Positions 12,079-24,777 of a stretch of DNA of 64,000 bases are shown piece after piece. Under the pieces are notes generated by a model. It searched no databases. It saw nothing but the letters and a program-made list of their open reading frames with translations, and was not told the DNA's origin. The stretch is from positions 1,922,009 through 1,986,008 of the forward strand of contig JAVTLE010000021.1 in the NCBI GenBank assembly GCA_033439295.1. Direction: 5' to 3'. Position 1 is the first letter of the stretch. The number at the start of each line of letters is the position of its first letter. This DNA is from Deuterostichococcus epilithicus (lineage: Eukaryota > Chlorophyta > Trebouxiophyceae > Prasiolales > Stichococcaceae). A program made the translations under genes and the position numbers.

Positions 12079-13424
12079 ATGAACGGGCAGGTCACGCGGC
12101 CGTCTGCTGCGCCCAGCCTGCGCTCGAGCATTGTCGCGCGGCCTTTCTGCACGAAGCAGCCCCGGCATCGAACAACAGCAGTCTGCAGTGCTGAACCGCA
12201 CCGCCATGCAGAGGAGTCACATGTCAGCATGAACAGGCGGCAGCTACTAGCTGCGGCGCTGGCAGTCGCGGCTGTGCAAGCTGCACCAGCCACAGCCTAC
12301 ACTCCGCCGCCGGCAGGCGCGGCGACGCATGCTTGCTTTGGCTGCCGTGTTCACTCTCACAAAGCGTGCCATTAATCATGCATCTGCTTACACATCAGCT
12401 CCTATATCTCTGCGCTTGCAGGCAAGCGGAGAAATGTGGACGTGCTGGATGGCTATTCTTTCCTGTACCCAGAGGACTGGGCAGTGGTGACGGTGAGACA
12501 CCGCTGCTCATTGCCTCGCAGGTTGATGCCCCAGGGGGATGCACTGCACTATCCGCACAAGCAAGCTGCGCCGACGTCGTGTGTCCATATGTCTGCCCAC
12601 AACGCGCCTTGCTCCGCAGACATCCGGCAATGACATCTTCTACCGCAACCCCTACAACGTGGAGGAGAACCTCTTCGTCAACATCACGTCGCCGTCGTCT
12701 AGCAGCTTCGACAGCGTGGAGAGCCTCGGCACCCCCCAGCAGGCGGCGCAGCGGCTGCGGCAGCAGTATCTTGGCGAATTCATGTCCACGCGGCTCGGCA
12801 GCCAGAAAAAGGCCGAGATCCTGAGTGCCACCAGCAGGACGGCAGACGGACGGCTGTACTACGACATCGAGGTGGGGCGTTTGGCACTTTGCTTGCCTCT
12901 GTGTGCAAGCAGTCCAGACGGCCGCCTGACGAGCAGTCCCCATCAACTTTGCGTCCATGCACAGCCCTCTGCATGATGTCCCATCCTCACCTCCGGTCGT
13001 GCCCATCCTGCTGCAGATGCGGGCGCAGTCGTACGCCTCCCGCAGCCCGCTTGCGTCCACGCAGGCAGAGGTGGACGCCTCCTTCGAGAAGGAGTGGGAC
13101 AGACGGCTCGTGACCACGCTGGGCGTCGCCGGCAAGCGGTTGTACGAGCTGCGGCTGCAGACGCCGGAGACCAATTTTGAGCGCAACGAGGCAAGAGTCT
13201 GCCGGGCCGCCCAATCGTGCTTGCTGTCATTGTGGGAGTCACGGTCCATCTTGAGGCTGGCAGAACGCGTGCTGCGAGCCGGCCGTGGACACATGTGTCG
13301 ATCAGCACCTGTCTGCGCTGTGATGCGCAGTTGAGCTCTCACTCTGGCTGCGTGTCCTTGGACGGCGCAGGACCAACTGAGGGCGATCACCTCGTCATTC
13401 CGCTGCAAGGAGGTCGAAGCCTGA
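12079..13424 (+). CDS. PsbP-domain protein of the thylakoid lumen
   Basis: A PsbP-like (PPL/PPD) protein, related to the 23-kDa subunit of the oxygen-evolving complex. Exons: 12079-12316, 12422-12492, 12620-12871, 13017-13190 (or 13196), 13371-13424; about 262 residues. A bipartite target signal is visible: a Ser/Arg-rich plastid part, then a twin-arginine motif (MNRRQLL) with a hydrophobic core ending APATA, so Tat export to the lumen is expected. The mature part shows family blocks: DVLDGYSFLYPEDW, GNDIFYRNPYNVEENLFV, the SQKKAEILSATSRTADGRLYYD region, WDRRLVTTLGVAGKRLYELR and the ending SSFRCKEVEA. The first intron uses a GC donor (GCAG|GCGCGG). At the fourth intron either GC after 13190 or GT after 13196 fits. 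Which PPD subgroup it belongs to was not settled. Confidence 0.88.
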
Positions 13425-14123
13425 TCTAGCTGAGGTGATATGGGCCGATCAGGGCACCCGGGCGGGGCATGCGAGTGGTTTTGCTTCACACTGCCTGACA
13501 ATTGCGGTTGTTCTCCCGTCTGCCGCTGTCACCTGTGAGACGCACGCGTTTCAATTCGGATCAATAATTTGATCGGCAACCGTTCGGATGTGGCCAATGG
13601 GCGTCCCAGTCCACCAGCAGCTGCAAGTAGCGCCAGCATATCGCATCACACAAGTTTCAAGACCGACTGCCCTTTGCTTTGCCACTTCTGTCTGTGTTGC
13701 ATGCTTAGCCAACCCCGCTTGAGTGCATCCCGCCAGCTCGCGCTCTGAACTTCGTTTCAGGGGTAGTGTCCTACTGTCCTTTGCCTTCACGTGCAGCGTA
13801 CTGGAGAGGCGAGGAGGGTTTAGGGTATAAGGTAGGGTTAGGGTTTAGGGGGTCAGACTGTCTGCGCGTCCCTTGGTTGGACACCAGTTACTCGTTCTTC
13901 CGATCTGTTCCTATCTTTTTGCCCACAGTGCGTCAGACTTTATAACGAATCGGTGACAGCTGCTTCTGATGCTGCGCCAAGCCCTCCGCTCGCCGTGAAA
14001 AGGCGACGTTCGCCTCGCGATTCGTAACATCCGTTCGAACAACACTGCGGTACGGCGCGGCTGTGCGCCTGCAGCTATCCAGTGTCTCGCGTGCTAGTCC
14101 TTTAAAGCCTTTTGACTATCACT
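13425..14123. other. Intergenic region with telomere-like repeats
   Basis: About 700 bases hold the 3' end of the PsbP-domain gene and the upstream region of the small Cys/His gene. Apart from the telomere-type run listed separately, nothing was recognised. Confidence 0.5.
13816..13851 (+). repeat. Interstitial telomere-type repeat (TTTAGGG)
   Basis: TTTAGGG occurs at 13819-13825 and 13844-13850, with TTAGGG at 13838-13843 and degenerate units between. TTTAGGG is the telomere unit of land plants and Chlorella. Genes on both sides show it is internal rather than a chromosome end. It may be a repair scar, a remnant of an old fusion, or a telo-box upstream of the next gene. Confidence 0.75.
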
Positions 14124-14741
14124 ATGACGTGGGTGACGCCGCCGAGGCAGCAGCAGCAGCCGCAGCAGGTGCCGATGCTGCGGACGTCGAGTGGCATACC
14201 GTGCCAGCCTCAGGCCTTCCAGCAGCTGCAGACGGCCTTCAGCGCACCCGAGGGAGGCTTGGCGAACCTGGCAGTGCCAGTGCACCGGTGCACGCGCTTC
14301 TGCGAGTTCCAGCATTTCGTGGGGAACGTCTACATCTGCGTCTCTTCAGGCAAGGCAGCCTGGCGCATTCAAGCAAGCCTTCGCGGTATTGCTTCTGCTT
14401 CCCAGACTGAATGCTATGTAGATTATCTGCCCGTGCATGCACTCTGCTGTGATTTATGGATCTGCTGGTCCTGGCGCAGGAACGCAGCACATTTGCGACC
14501 AAAATTGCACGCAGCGGGTTCAGGTGATCATCGATCCCGACAGTCGCTGATACCAAGTCGCACTGTCCGGCCTGATTGACACAATTCTCATATTATCACG
14601 TCTCTGCAGGTCGACAGCCATTCATCAGTCTGCAGACTCAGCCGCAAAACCTTTCACAATGCGGCGCTGCCATCCCGTCAGGTGCGAGCTCAAGCTAGTT
14701 GGCAGCTGCATAGCACACAAGTGATCTGTCAGTTGCGGTAA
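14124..14741 (+). CDS. Small Cys/His-rich protein, probably zinc binding, unknown
   Basis: About 133 residues from exons 14124-14349, 14480-14523 and 14610-14741, all in matching phase. The N-terminus is Gln/Pro-rich (RQQQQPQQV). The C-terminal half is a compact Cys/His module: HRCTRFCEFQHF, VYICVSSG, then TQHICDQNC and VCRLSRKTF. Paired C..C and H..C..C spacing suggests a treble-clef or zinc-ribbon-like fold; that is inference. The first intron has a textbook GC donor (TCAG|GCAAGG), and splicing there brings the second half of the Cys pattern into frame. The last exon may end earlier in another splice at 14684. It begins about 270 bases after the telomere-like run. Confidence 0.55.
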
Positions 14742-17019
<2,278 letters not shown>

Positions 17020-17032
17020 TTTTGAAGGACTG

Positions 17033-17037
17033 TTACA
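17033..17037 (-). terminator. TGTAA poly(A) signal, MRS2 (possible)
   Basis: It lies about 220 bases after the MRS2 stop and only 14 bases beyond the stop of the convergent methyltransferase gene. Confidence 0.35.
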
Positions 17038-17256
17038 GCCTCTGAATAGTGTACGAGCCCCGTTTTCTGAACAGGCGCTGCCGCCGGGATAAACACGGAT
17101 CCTGCTTGCCGGCCTCATCGGAAAATCAACTTTTTGAACCAGCAGTACCTGCACAGGCAGCGCGGCCAAGCAATGACTCGCAGCTCGTGGGACCATGCAC
17201 GATCTCGTTGACAACGAAAGGTTGTGCATGCACTTTCCTTTCTCTAGGTGTGAAGC

Positions 17257-20200
17257 TCACCAGAGGAACGCCAGGTATGAAACCATGCAGAGGCCGACGG
17301 AGATGAATGTCACCTGCCAGGCCCAAAACAGCAATGCTGAGCCCGAAAGCAGGTTCAAGCCGTTTGCCCGCAGTGGCTTTGCACGTACGTTACAGAGCAA
17401 GCAGCCAGGGCTGTATGAAATTTGGCCACACGCAGCCAGCGTGCACGGGTCAGAGCACTGCAGACAGGACACACCGTGTAGAAGGCGGGGTAGCTCAAGG
17501 AGTGAGTGTTGTTCAGGTTCATCGCATACCTGAAGAAAGAGAACCGAGAGCACATGAGTCGGGCACATGCACCACACTGGCTGGCACTGCATCAAGCAGG
17601 CTGGCAAATGACGCTGCCGTATTGTGAACGCGGAAGTATATTGGTGGGCGAACACTTCCGCACCATCCTGTCACCACAGTGATGAAGCTCTGCAATCACC
17701 GAGGATTCACGTAACACAATGGTTTGCCGTCATCTGTCAGCACAGTGGCTCATGCAGCCTTTCGATCAATGGTGTGCCAAAACCATGCCGCACCATGGAA
17801 ATCATTGCGGCAGTGGCGAGCAGATCCAGCCGAATGAGCTGATTCCTGTGGTTGTCCTGCACAAGCCCACGACGAAAATTTGATGACGTGCACGACAGGC
17901 TCTCAAATTGAAGCCGGGCAGCCAGAAACCTAGAAGAACCTCTTGCTGTGAGCAGACAAGCTTGGCATCCGCCAGCAAGCACCAACCTGCTCGATGTCGA
18001 TGTAGTCCTGTGGTCACACATGCCTCGGCATTCAGAACCAACGAAATCTTTGCCGTCGCTATTCATGCCCAGCTGGAGCGCGCCGCACGCCGACTGCTCT
18101 GGACATGAACCCCCACCAGACAACTGCGGCAGCCCCAGCAGCGTACCTCTGTGTCGTCCACATACTCGTACAGGGTGGCCAGCTTGTTCTCGGTGCTGGA
18201 CACCTAACAAACGACATGCGGTGATGTCAGCACCAAGTTGACCTGCAGCAGCGTCACCCGCCTGCGCCCGGCACGCAGCACACATGCAGGCGCAGCAGCG
18301 GAGGCAAGCAGCTCGGCTGCGCTGCGGTCTCGCACGCGGCCAGCCCAGTGCATCGACTGACGTGTGCGAGGGCAGCCGGTGCGAGAAAGCAAAAGCGAAA
18401 CATCGTTCCTGACTCCAGGCGGGGTGTGAGACGGCGACGGCACATCACGGTGACGACACATCACGGAGAAGATGCATCGCTGTCCAGCGTCCACAACGGG
18501 CGCGCCTGCATGAAGTAGGCCTCGAGCAGCTGCTCCACAAAGTCCAGCGCCTCCTGCGCCCGGGCCTTTGCCTCCTCCTCCGCCTCTTCGTCCCGTTGCG
18601 CCGCCGGCGATGACGGCTGCTGCCCCGCCTGCTGCTGCTGCTGCCCCGGCTGCTGCTGCTGCTGCCCCGGCTGCACATTCTGCGCGGGCGACGGTCCGTC
18701 AAGACTTCCACCTTCCACCATCCAGCTGCATGCCGTGTGCGCGTCAAGGCGCGGACTGCAGCCAACCGCGCCAGCCAGCAACGACAGCTGGCAGATCGCC
18801 GTCCCGCTTGACGCCCGGCCGCCTCTGCAGACTGCAACCCACGGCGGGCTCTGCGGCACCAAGGCATGCAGCGTCCAGTGTGCGCCAAGTGCCTCCCGAT
18901 CCGCAGCCCTGTGCACGACATGTAGCGTGGAGCTGGGTGTGTGCGGCGCACCTCGGCGTCGCCGCCGGCCTTCTCCGCGTCGAGGGAGATGCGCTTGAGC
19001 GCGGAGGTGCGGGCGTCCGCCTCGGCCGCCTTGGCCGACAGATTGAGGTCCAGCATGTCGGCATCGTCGTCCAGCAGCTTGCCCAGCAGCTCCTTCATCT
19101 GCGCCCCCAATCGAACGAGAGACTCAGACACTCGACACACTCGACAAAACACTCGATTTGAATCGCGTGAGATTGAACGGAAAAGGTTGCTTGCACACGG
19201 CCAGTGTTCCCAGGCTCGGCATGTCCGCATTGTCCTCCAGCAGCCCCCTCATCTGCGCCCAATGTTGCACAATACGCACCAGCACCAATTGCAGAATGCT
19301 CCTGTTGGGTGTGACGCACAGAGGCGAGCCGTGTTGCAGGGCCGACTCGGCGAGGGCGCAGGGCGCACTGCGGCCGAATGCAAGCGACATGCGCATTGGC
19401 GGCGTGCCGCACGTGCAGCCGAGAAAAGGATCATCTGCTGGACATCGCCGCAGGTCAGCGACGGACCGACGGAGTGGATAGCGACGCCCCATGGGGTAAC
19501 ATAAAACAACTCCCCTCCGTTCTGAAGGCGTGCAGTCGCACCGTCTCAACGCGTGTCTTCAGGCGCACGAGCCGCGTCTTCACGCGCCGCACCCGCTCCA
19601 GCGTCTGCGTCGTCACCTTGCGTGTCAGCGCGTCCAGCGCTGGGTGCGCCGCCGCCTCCAGGTCTGCCGTTTGCTCCGCTAAGTGGCGGCACACCTGGCG
19701 GGGGCGAGGGGACATGGGTCTCTCGGCAAAGCTGTGCACTCTCTCGCCGCCTCCAGGTCCGCCGTTTGCTCCGCCAGGTGCTGACGCACCCGGCGGCAGG
19801 GCAAGGACCAAGGGTCGGGCTTGTCTTGTCAAGAGATTTCATACCCTGCTGCGGACGGCAAGCTGGCCACTCGTCAAGCGTCTCTCGACATGGGTGTACT
19901 CCAGACATACTTCAAAACACCCAGCGCTCCACTCCGTCTCTGTCCTAGAGAGGTATCACATCGGCTGTCGAGGCAACCCCAGGACGAGAGCCATGCGTTG
20001 AAGCAATCGCGATATTGCTACGCCGTCTCTGCTGCAGCTCACCATGTCCAGTGCGACTTCCAGGGCGCGCAGCTCGAAGGGCGAATCGCCGGCTGCTAAA
20101 GTCACCTCCTCCTCCTGCCGTGCCCCCGGCTGTGGCTTGCCATTGCCATCGCCGCCGCCGCCGCCGCCGAACAGCCGCCGGCTGAGCGTCTCCACAAAGC

Positions 20201-21014
20201 TGATTGCATTCTGCTCCTCTGCGGGTAGCGCATTGAAACCCGCCTTTAGATGGTGACTGCCAAACATGCAGCACCCCTTTTGCACACATCCTGCCGCCTC
20301 ATCAGAGGCAGCTGGCACACAGAACGCCCTCCATGGCTGCCACGTGCGCTGCCGCTTGACCGCATGCACTGACCCAGACCCACAACCAGGGCAGGTTTCC
20401 CACGAGGCGCGCCTGGGTTCAGGATGAGCACGCAGTCACGGGTGACGACTGCCTTAACGAACTCCAGGTTGAGCACCAGCGCCGCATCGCGGGCCAGGAT
20501 GGCCGACGGGTAAGACGTCGCCAGCTGTGGGTCCAACAGCCGCAGGTCCCGCAGCTGCGTGACATCACATGCTATCGTTGACGTTATCATTCCAGCAGGG
20601 CACTCAGCCCCAGCCTGCGATCTCAAGTGACGGCAGAGTCAGGGCGGCGGCGGCAGTGGTGGTGGCTGGGCCAGCGCGCTCTTTTTCGCATCTGCAACCA
20701 CTCAAACAGCCGCCTGGACTGTTGGGCCAGGTGTTGCTGCGACCGATACAGCTTCGGCGACTAACAGGGTATGACGTGCGCACCTGGATGCGGGTCTGCT
20801 CCGCTATCTGGAGCTTGTCCACGTGCACAACGGAGGTACGGCCGGTGGCTTCCAGGCGCAGCCACTTGCGAGCGGTGCGTTGCTTGTTGCGCTCCAGGCG
20901 CTGCTCCAGGAACGGCTGCCGCAGGAACGCCGTCTCCAGCTCCGAGGTGGCCGAGTCGGAGCGCTTCAGCGGCTGGGTGAGCGACGGCCGGGGGCTGGGC
21001 TTGGCGGGCGCCAT
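17257..21014 (-). CDS. MRS2: MRS2/CorA-family magnesium transporter with AMN signature
   Basis: Two-TM Mg2+ channel of the CorA/MRS2/MGT family. Exons 5' to 3': 21014-20784, 20554-20413, 20218-20043, 19694-19542, 19252-19199, 19098-18952, 18679-18506, 18203-18147, 18007-17987, 17856-17794, 17689-17664, 17529-17475, 17313-17257; about 451 residues. Family blocks appear in order: [57 protein letters not shown], a DDDADM acidic motif, [38 protein letters not shown], then TM1 and TM2. A Gln-rich GQQQQQ repeat lies before LLEAYFMQ. Oddities: the near-universal GMN at the end of TM1 reads AMN (WYAMN); exons 19252-19199 and 19098-18952 look like tandem copies; one exon has 21 bases; two introns use GC donors (after 18506 and 20413). 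There is no clear plastid signal. Confidence 0.9.
17987..18007 (-). other. 21-base microexon of MRS2
   Basis: It encodes DYIDIEQ between ACCACAG and GTTGGT. The residues are the family block that directly follows YVDDTE, so its inclusion is firmly supported by homology. Confidence 0.8.
18952..19252 (-). repeat. Tandem duplicated exon pair in MRS2
   Basis: Exon A (19252-19199) and exon B (19098-18952) both start after GGGCGCAG with ATGA(G/A)GG(G/A)GCTGCTGG and encode the same acidic motif, NADM and DADM. Both begin and end in phase 0, so either, or both, can be kept without a frame change. B matches the family over more of its length. Confidence 0.65.
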
Positions 21015-21952
21015 GCTTGCCCGCACACCACAGTGGCTGTGTTGTCAGCGGTGGCGCGGCATCAGACCGTTGCTTCGCAGCGCTGCCCCAGGCTGCCAGG
21101 GCACTTGGATCTCTTGAAAAAGCGTGAAGGATGCGCCGCGGTTCGTCAGTGATCGAAATGCACCCAAGGGACAGGCTGCGGAGCGGCGCTTGGATAGGTG
21201 CCTCAGCCAAGCTGTGGCTCTTGAAAATTGTGCCTGGCCGTGTGCGGAGGAACAAGTTCCAGTTCAGCTGCCAATGTGGGCAGAATGTTTTCGCGAATCG
21301 CAACACTCGTTCCGGGGCGAATTTTTTCATGAGTGCAGCCAGATGAGGGGCAGAAGTCGAAGGGGAGATTCTTTGTCGTGCAACGTGTCGTGCAAACGCT
21401 CACGGTGATGCACGCAATGCACTTTGCGAAAAGACTACAAGCAGTGCCATCATCGAAGGCAGTCGGTCTTCGCGCAGGCGGATGTCACAGGCAGTTGTTT
21501 GTTGTGGAGATTGACACCGGGGTCGTCAGGCACCTCCAGGTCTCACAAGACGTGCCGAATAGGTTGACGCAACCAGCTGCGGGCCCTAGGGTCGTTGCGC
21601 ATGATATCTCGACGATCCATCTGTGCGTACTTTCGCTGATCCCCGGTGCAGATTCAAGCTGATTTGCCTTTGATGTTACGAGTTGCTCGGTTCTTGCTCG
21701 GGGGTTTGAAAAGTATACTTGACAGTACTTGGTGGTCTTGCAGGTGCTTTCGGATCCCTGTGCGTAGCCGCATTGCTGATCAGCACAGTGTGGCGGCGCC
21801 ACAGGGGGGCGTGGCAGCTAGCCGCGCTGCCCGGCTCCTATACAGACCCTTACGCAAGGGCTGCGGCTGCCGGTTTGGCGCTGTCACGCCAGCAGCACCC
21901 TAGCAGGATCGGCGCGCACCGACCGCGGAGCCCTCGCCGCGCTGCGCACAGA
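21015..21952. promoter_or_regulatory. Divergent region MRS2 / SGNH esterase, possibly with an extra 5' exon
   Basis: 938 bases between outward-pointing ATGs. From 21743 a frame stays open into the esterase exon and encodes a hydrophobic span (GSLCVAALLISTV) followed by basic residues. It follows a plausible acceptor (TCTTGCAG), so the esterase may start further upstream. Confidence 0.4.
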
Positions 21953-24441
21953 ATGGGGTGTGGATCCAGCCATGGCACGCGGTGTCGCAGCCACGGCGGC
22001 GACCAGCAGCAGCCGGTCCAGCCAGCCGAGCAGGCGCATGCGCAGGCGGCTCAAGAGCCAGGAGGGCTCGTGGCAGTGGGCCTGCAATTCGATAAGCTGC
22101 TGCTGGAGGGCCGCTTCAGCAGCCAGAACCGGCAGGAGGCCATCCTGTTCGAGTGGCCGCTGAGCACGATCAGGTGAGCTGGGATTGCGAGCAACTATAC
22201 TGTCACTTCTGGAAGGCCATCAGCCATGTCATCTGCGCCGCAGCTCGCATGCATCGTACCCGATGCAGGTTGAGTCGCATCCCTGCTGCGCCGACTCTCC
22301 GAATTTGCGGGCAAGGGGTGTTTGCTGCCCATGTGGTGCCTGGCCTTGGCATGCTGCCGGGCAGCAGATCCGATATGTGCTGCAGGGCGCGCTTTGAGGC
22401 GGAGTCGATTGCGATGCGCCTGGAGCTGCTGAACGGCAGCAAGGACTACTACGCTGTGCGCCTGGATGGTGGCCGCCCACAGGTCGTGCCCGTGGGAGGA
22501 AAAGATACCAGCGCAATGCTCTTCGAAGACTTAAAAGCCGGCCCGCACGAGGTGCGCAAGTGAGCGGCTTCTGGCTCAAGGGAGCTCCTTTGCCCTGAGT
22601 GCCCCGGCAGGGATTTCATACGCAGCCCTTGATTGCTGTGCTGTTCGCAGGTGGCCATCACCAAGCGCACAGAGTCGTTCGCAAGTACGGCAGAATTCTC
22701 AGGCTTTGACCTCGTGGGCGGCAGGCTGCTTGAGGTAAGCATTTCAATAGCCAAGATTTTTTTTCTAGATTTTTTTTCGAAGAAATCTCATATGTAATTT
22801 CTTATTTTACATTTGAGTTTCCAATATAATGTTTTCATCTTCACCTTCACCGGCGTCCTGATCGTCGTGTGGCTCATTGCGCCCCCAAGGATGTTGAGTT
22901 GACAACTGTGAGCCTTTGACACACTGCTTGCGCAGCCACCCCAGCCTAGGAGACGCCGCATGGAGATCATTGGTGCGCTGCTACTTGGCTGTGGCACAGT
23001 GCTGCCACTGACCCCGCTGACCGCCTCAGTTTCCAGGTGTACCATGTCTGAACTTTGCTAATTGCAGACATAGCTCACCTGGATGCCTAAAGCAATCACA
23101 GGCGACTCCATCTCTGCGGGCTTTGGCAACGAGGGCACTGCGCGCGGCTTCTACTCTCCGGCCACGCAGAATGCGGACATGTCCTTTGGCGCGATCACCG
23201 GGCGTCGCCTGGATGCAGAAGTGCGCATCGTCGCATGGTCAGGTACGCGGTCATGAGGTGACGAAGCATTATCTGGGCACTCCGGCTGTCTGAGGGATAA
23301 CATACTTCACCAAGGCTGCCCCTGAAGCACATGCTGATGGCCGACCTCTGCAAATGCGCGTCCGCCCAGTGACTGCAAGCTTCAGGGGCGGAGCACGCTG
23401 CCGCAGGCAAGGGGCTGCACCGCAACTCGGACCACGGCACGGATGCCACCATGCCGAAGCTGTGGAACCGAACGCTTCCGACCTGGCGACCAGAAGAGAA
23501 GTGGACATTCGCTGATTGGACGCCCGACGTCGTGGTCGTGAACCTGATGACCAATGATTATGTGAGCTCGCTCCCAGTTTTCAGAATGATCTGAGCCTGC
23601 AGCAAATCGATCAGTCTGCTGACGGTCAAACTTTGAGCGCGATTTCCGAACACAGCACCCGAGCATGCGAACTTGTGACCCTCAGCAAGGCCTGACCCCA
23701 TATGTGATGCCATTGCAGGCGCCGCCTCCGCCTGCAGCCGCAGACATGCGGAAGGCCTGGTCAGGTGAACCTCCGCAAGACCTGACATTGTCGGTCTGCA
23801 ATCATGTTTCACGTGCTGACTCCTGTGAGCAGCAACTAGTACGGGCGACTGGCACTGACAGCACGCCACCAACCGGCTGCACAGACTTCCTGGAGCGAAT
23901 ACGGCGCATCTACCCTGCGGCCGCCATCATCACGACACTAGGTGAGGGCGCCTTGGGGTCTCTCAATGCAAAGCAACGCGCCTCCAAAGTGCAGCAAGTC
24001 GTCTTTGCATCCCAAAAGAGGAGGCACTCAACTCGGTTCCCCTACCCTAGCTAGGTCCGATGCTGAGCGACGCGTACCCGCCGCGCTATCCGGGCATGTT
24101 GACAGACGCGCGCAAGGTGCTGCGCGGCGTTGTGGACTCCACCGAGCTGCACAACGTTTCCATGATCGAGTTCCCGCAGCAGTACTCTTTGGACCTGCCG
24201 CTGGGCTGCCAGGGTGATCGATGCCGCCCTGCATCCCTGTTCCCTGTTGTGGCCCTATGATGCCCATTTGCCTGCCGGTAGGCTTCATCCTGAATGTCAT
24301 TCAGCAATGCTGTAGCAGCTTCAGATCTAGCCATCATTGATTGAGTTAGTCCTAAAACTTGCAGGCCACCCGTCGGTCGCCATTCACAGGGTCATGGCAA
24401 AGCAGCTGACGGCGGCAGTCAAGGAGGTCACTGGATGGTGA
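21953..24441 (+). CDS. SGNH/GDSL esterase of carbohydrate esterase family 2 type
   Basis: Predicted O-deacetylase of polysaccharides, built like CE2 enzymes: an N-terminal beta domain then an SGNH hydrolase. Exons: 21953-22173, 22386-22551, 22651-22734, 22936-22972, 23102-23242, 23407-23561, 23719-23764, 23885-23941, 24055-24213, 24365-24441; about 380 residues. The beta domain holds FEAESIAMRLELLNG and ITKRTESF. Catalytic blocks: RMEIIGDSISAGFG (Ser), IVAWSGKGLHRN, WTPDVVVVNLMTND (Asn) and GCQGHPSVAIHRVMAKQL (His). From the ATG at 21953 the protein would start MGCGSS, a strong N-myristoylation/palmitoylation signature, unlike the secreted CE2 enzymes. If the upstream frame from 21743 belongs to it, it would instead be a type II membrane protein. 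Confidence 0.88.
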
Positions 24442-24777
24442 CACATGTACCTGACAAAGATTTCTGACTGACATACCTACATGACAAACCTGTGTCCACT
24501 GCCCTCGGTGTTTTGGTGGTTTCGAGTTGCATATGCTATCTGTCTTGATGTTGTTTTGCACCGAAATCAATCAACCGACGTCGAAGCTCAAGCTGTGTCC
24601 GTTATGCTCTTGCCGGTGGTTTACACCCCAGCCTTGCAGATGAAATGTGGCAAACAATGAAATTATGCAGTGCTCGCGTCCACACTCGCTCAACAATTCT
24701 CAACGCTCTCAAAACCAAACAGACCGATGCCGCACACCCGGCCGCAGTCGCTCAATTGTTCCGGACGACTTGAGCCA
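24442..24777. other. Convergent 3' gap SGNH esterase / ABC1 kinase
   Basis: 336 bases; contains TGTAA on the - strand at 24621-24625, about 155 bases after the kinase stop. No other feature was seen. Confidence 0.45.

Noticed and set aside
12395-13501. A 368-codon open frame on the - strand
   Set aside because: It is antisense to the well-supported PsbP-domain exons and shows no family resemblance.
13816-13851. A chromosome end at the telomere-like repeat
   Set aside because: The run is short and imperfect, and genes continue on both sides.
18609-18679. The Gln-rich CTG/GCC repeats as a microsatellite expansion outside any gene
   Set aside because: They lie inside an MRS2 exon in frame (GQQQQQ units) and join the flanking exons in phase.
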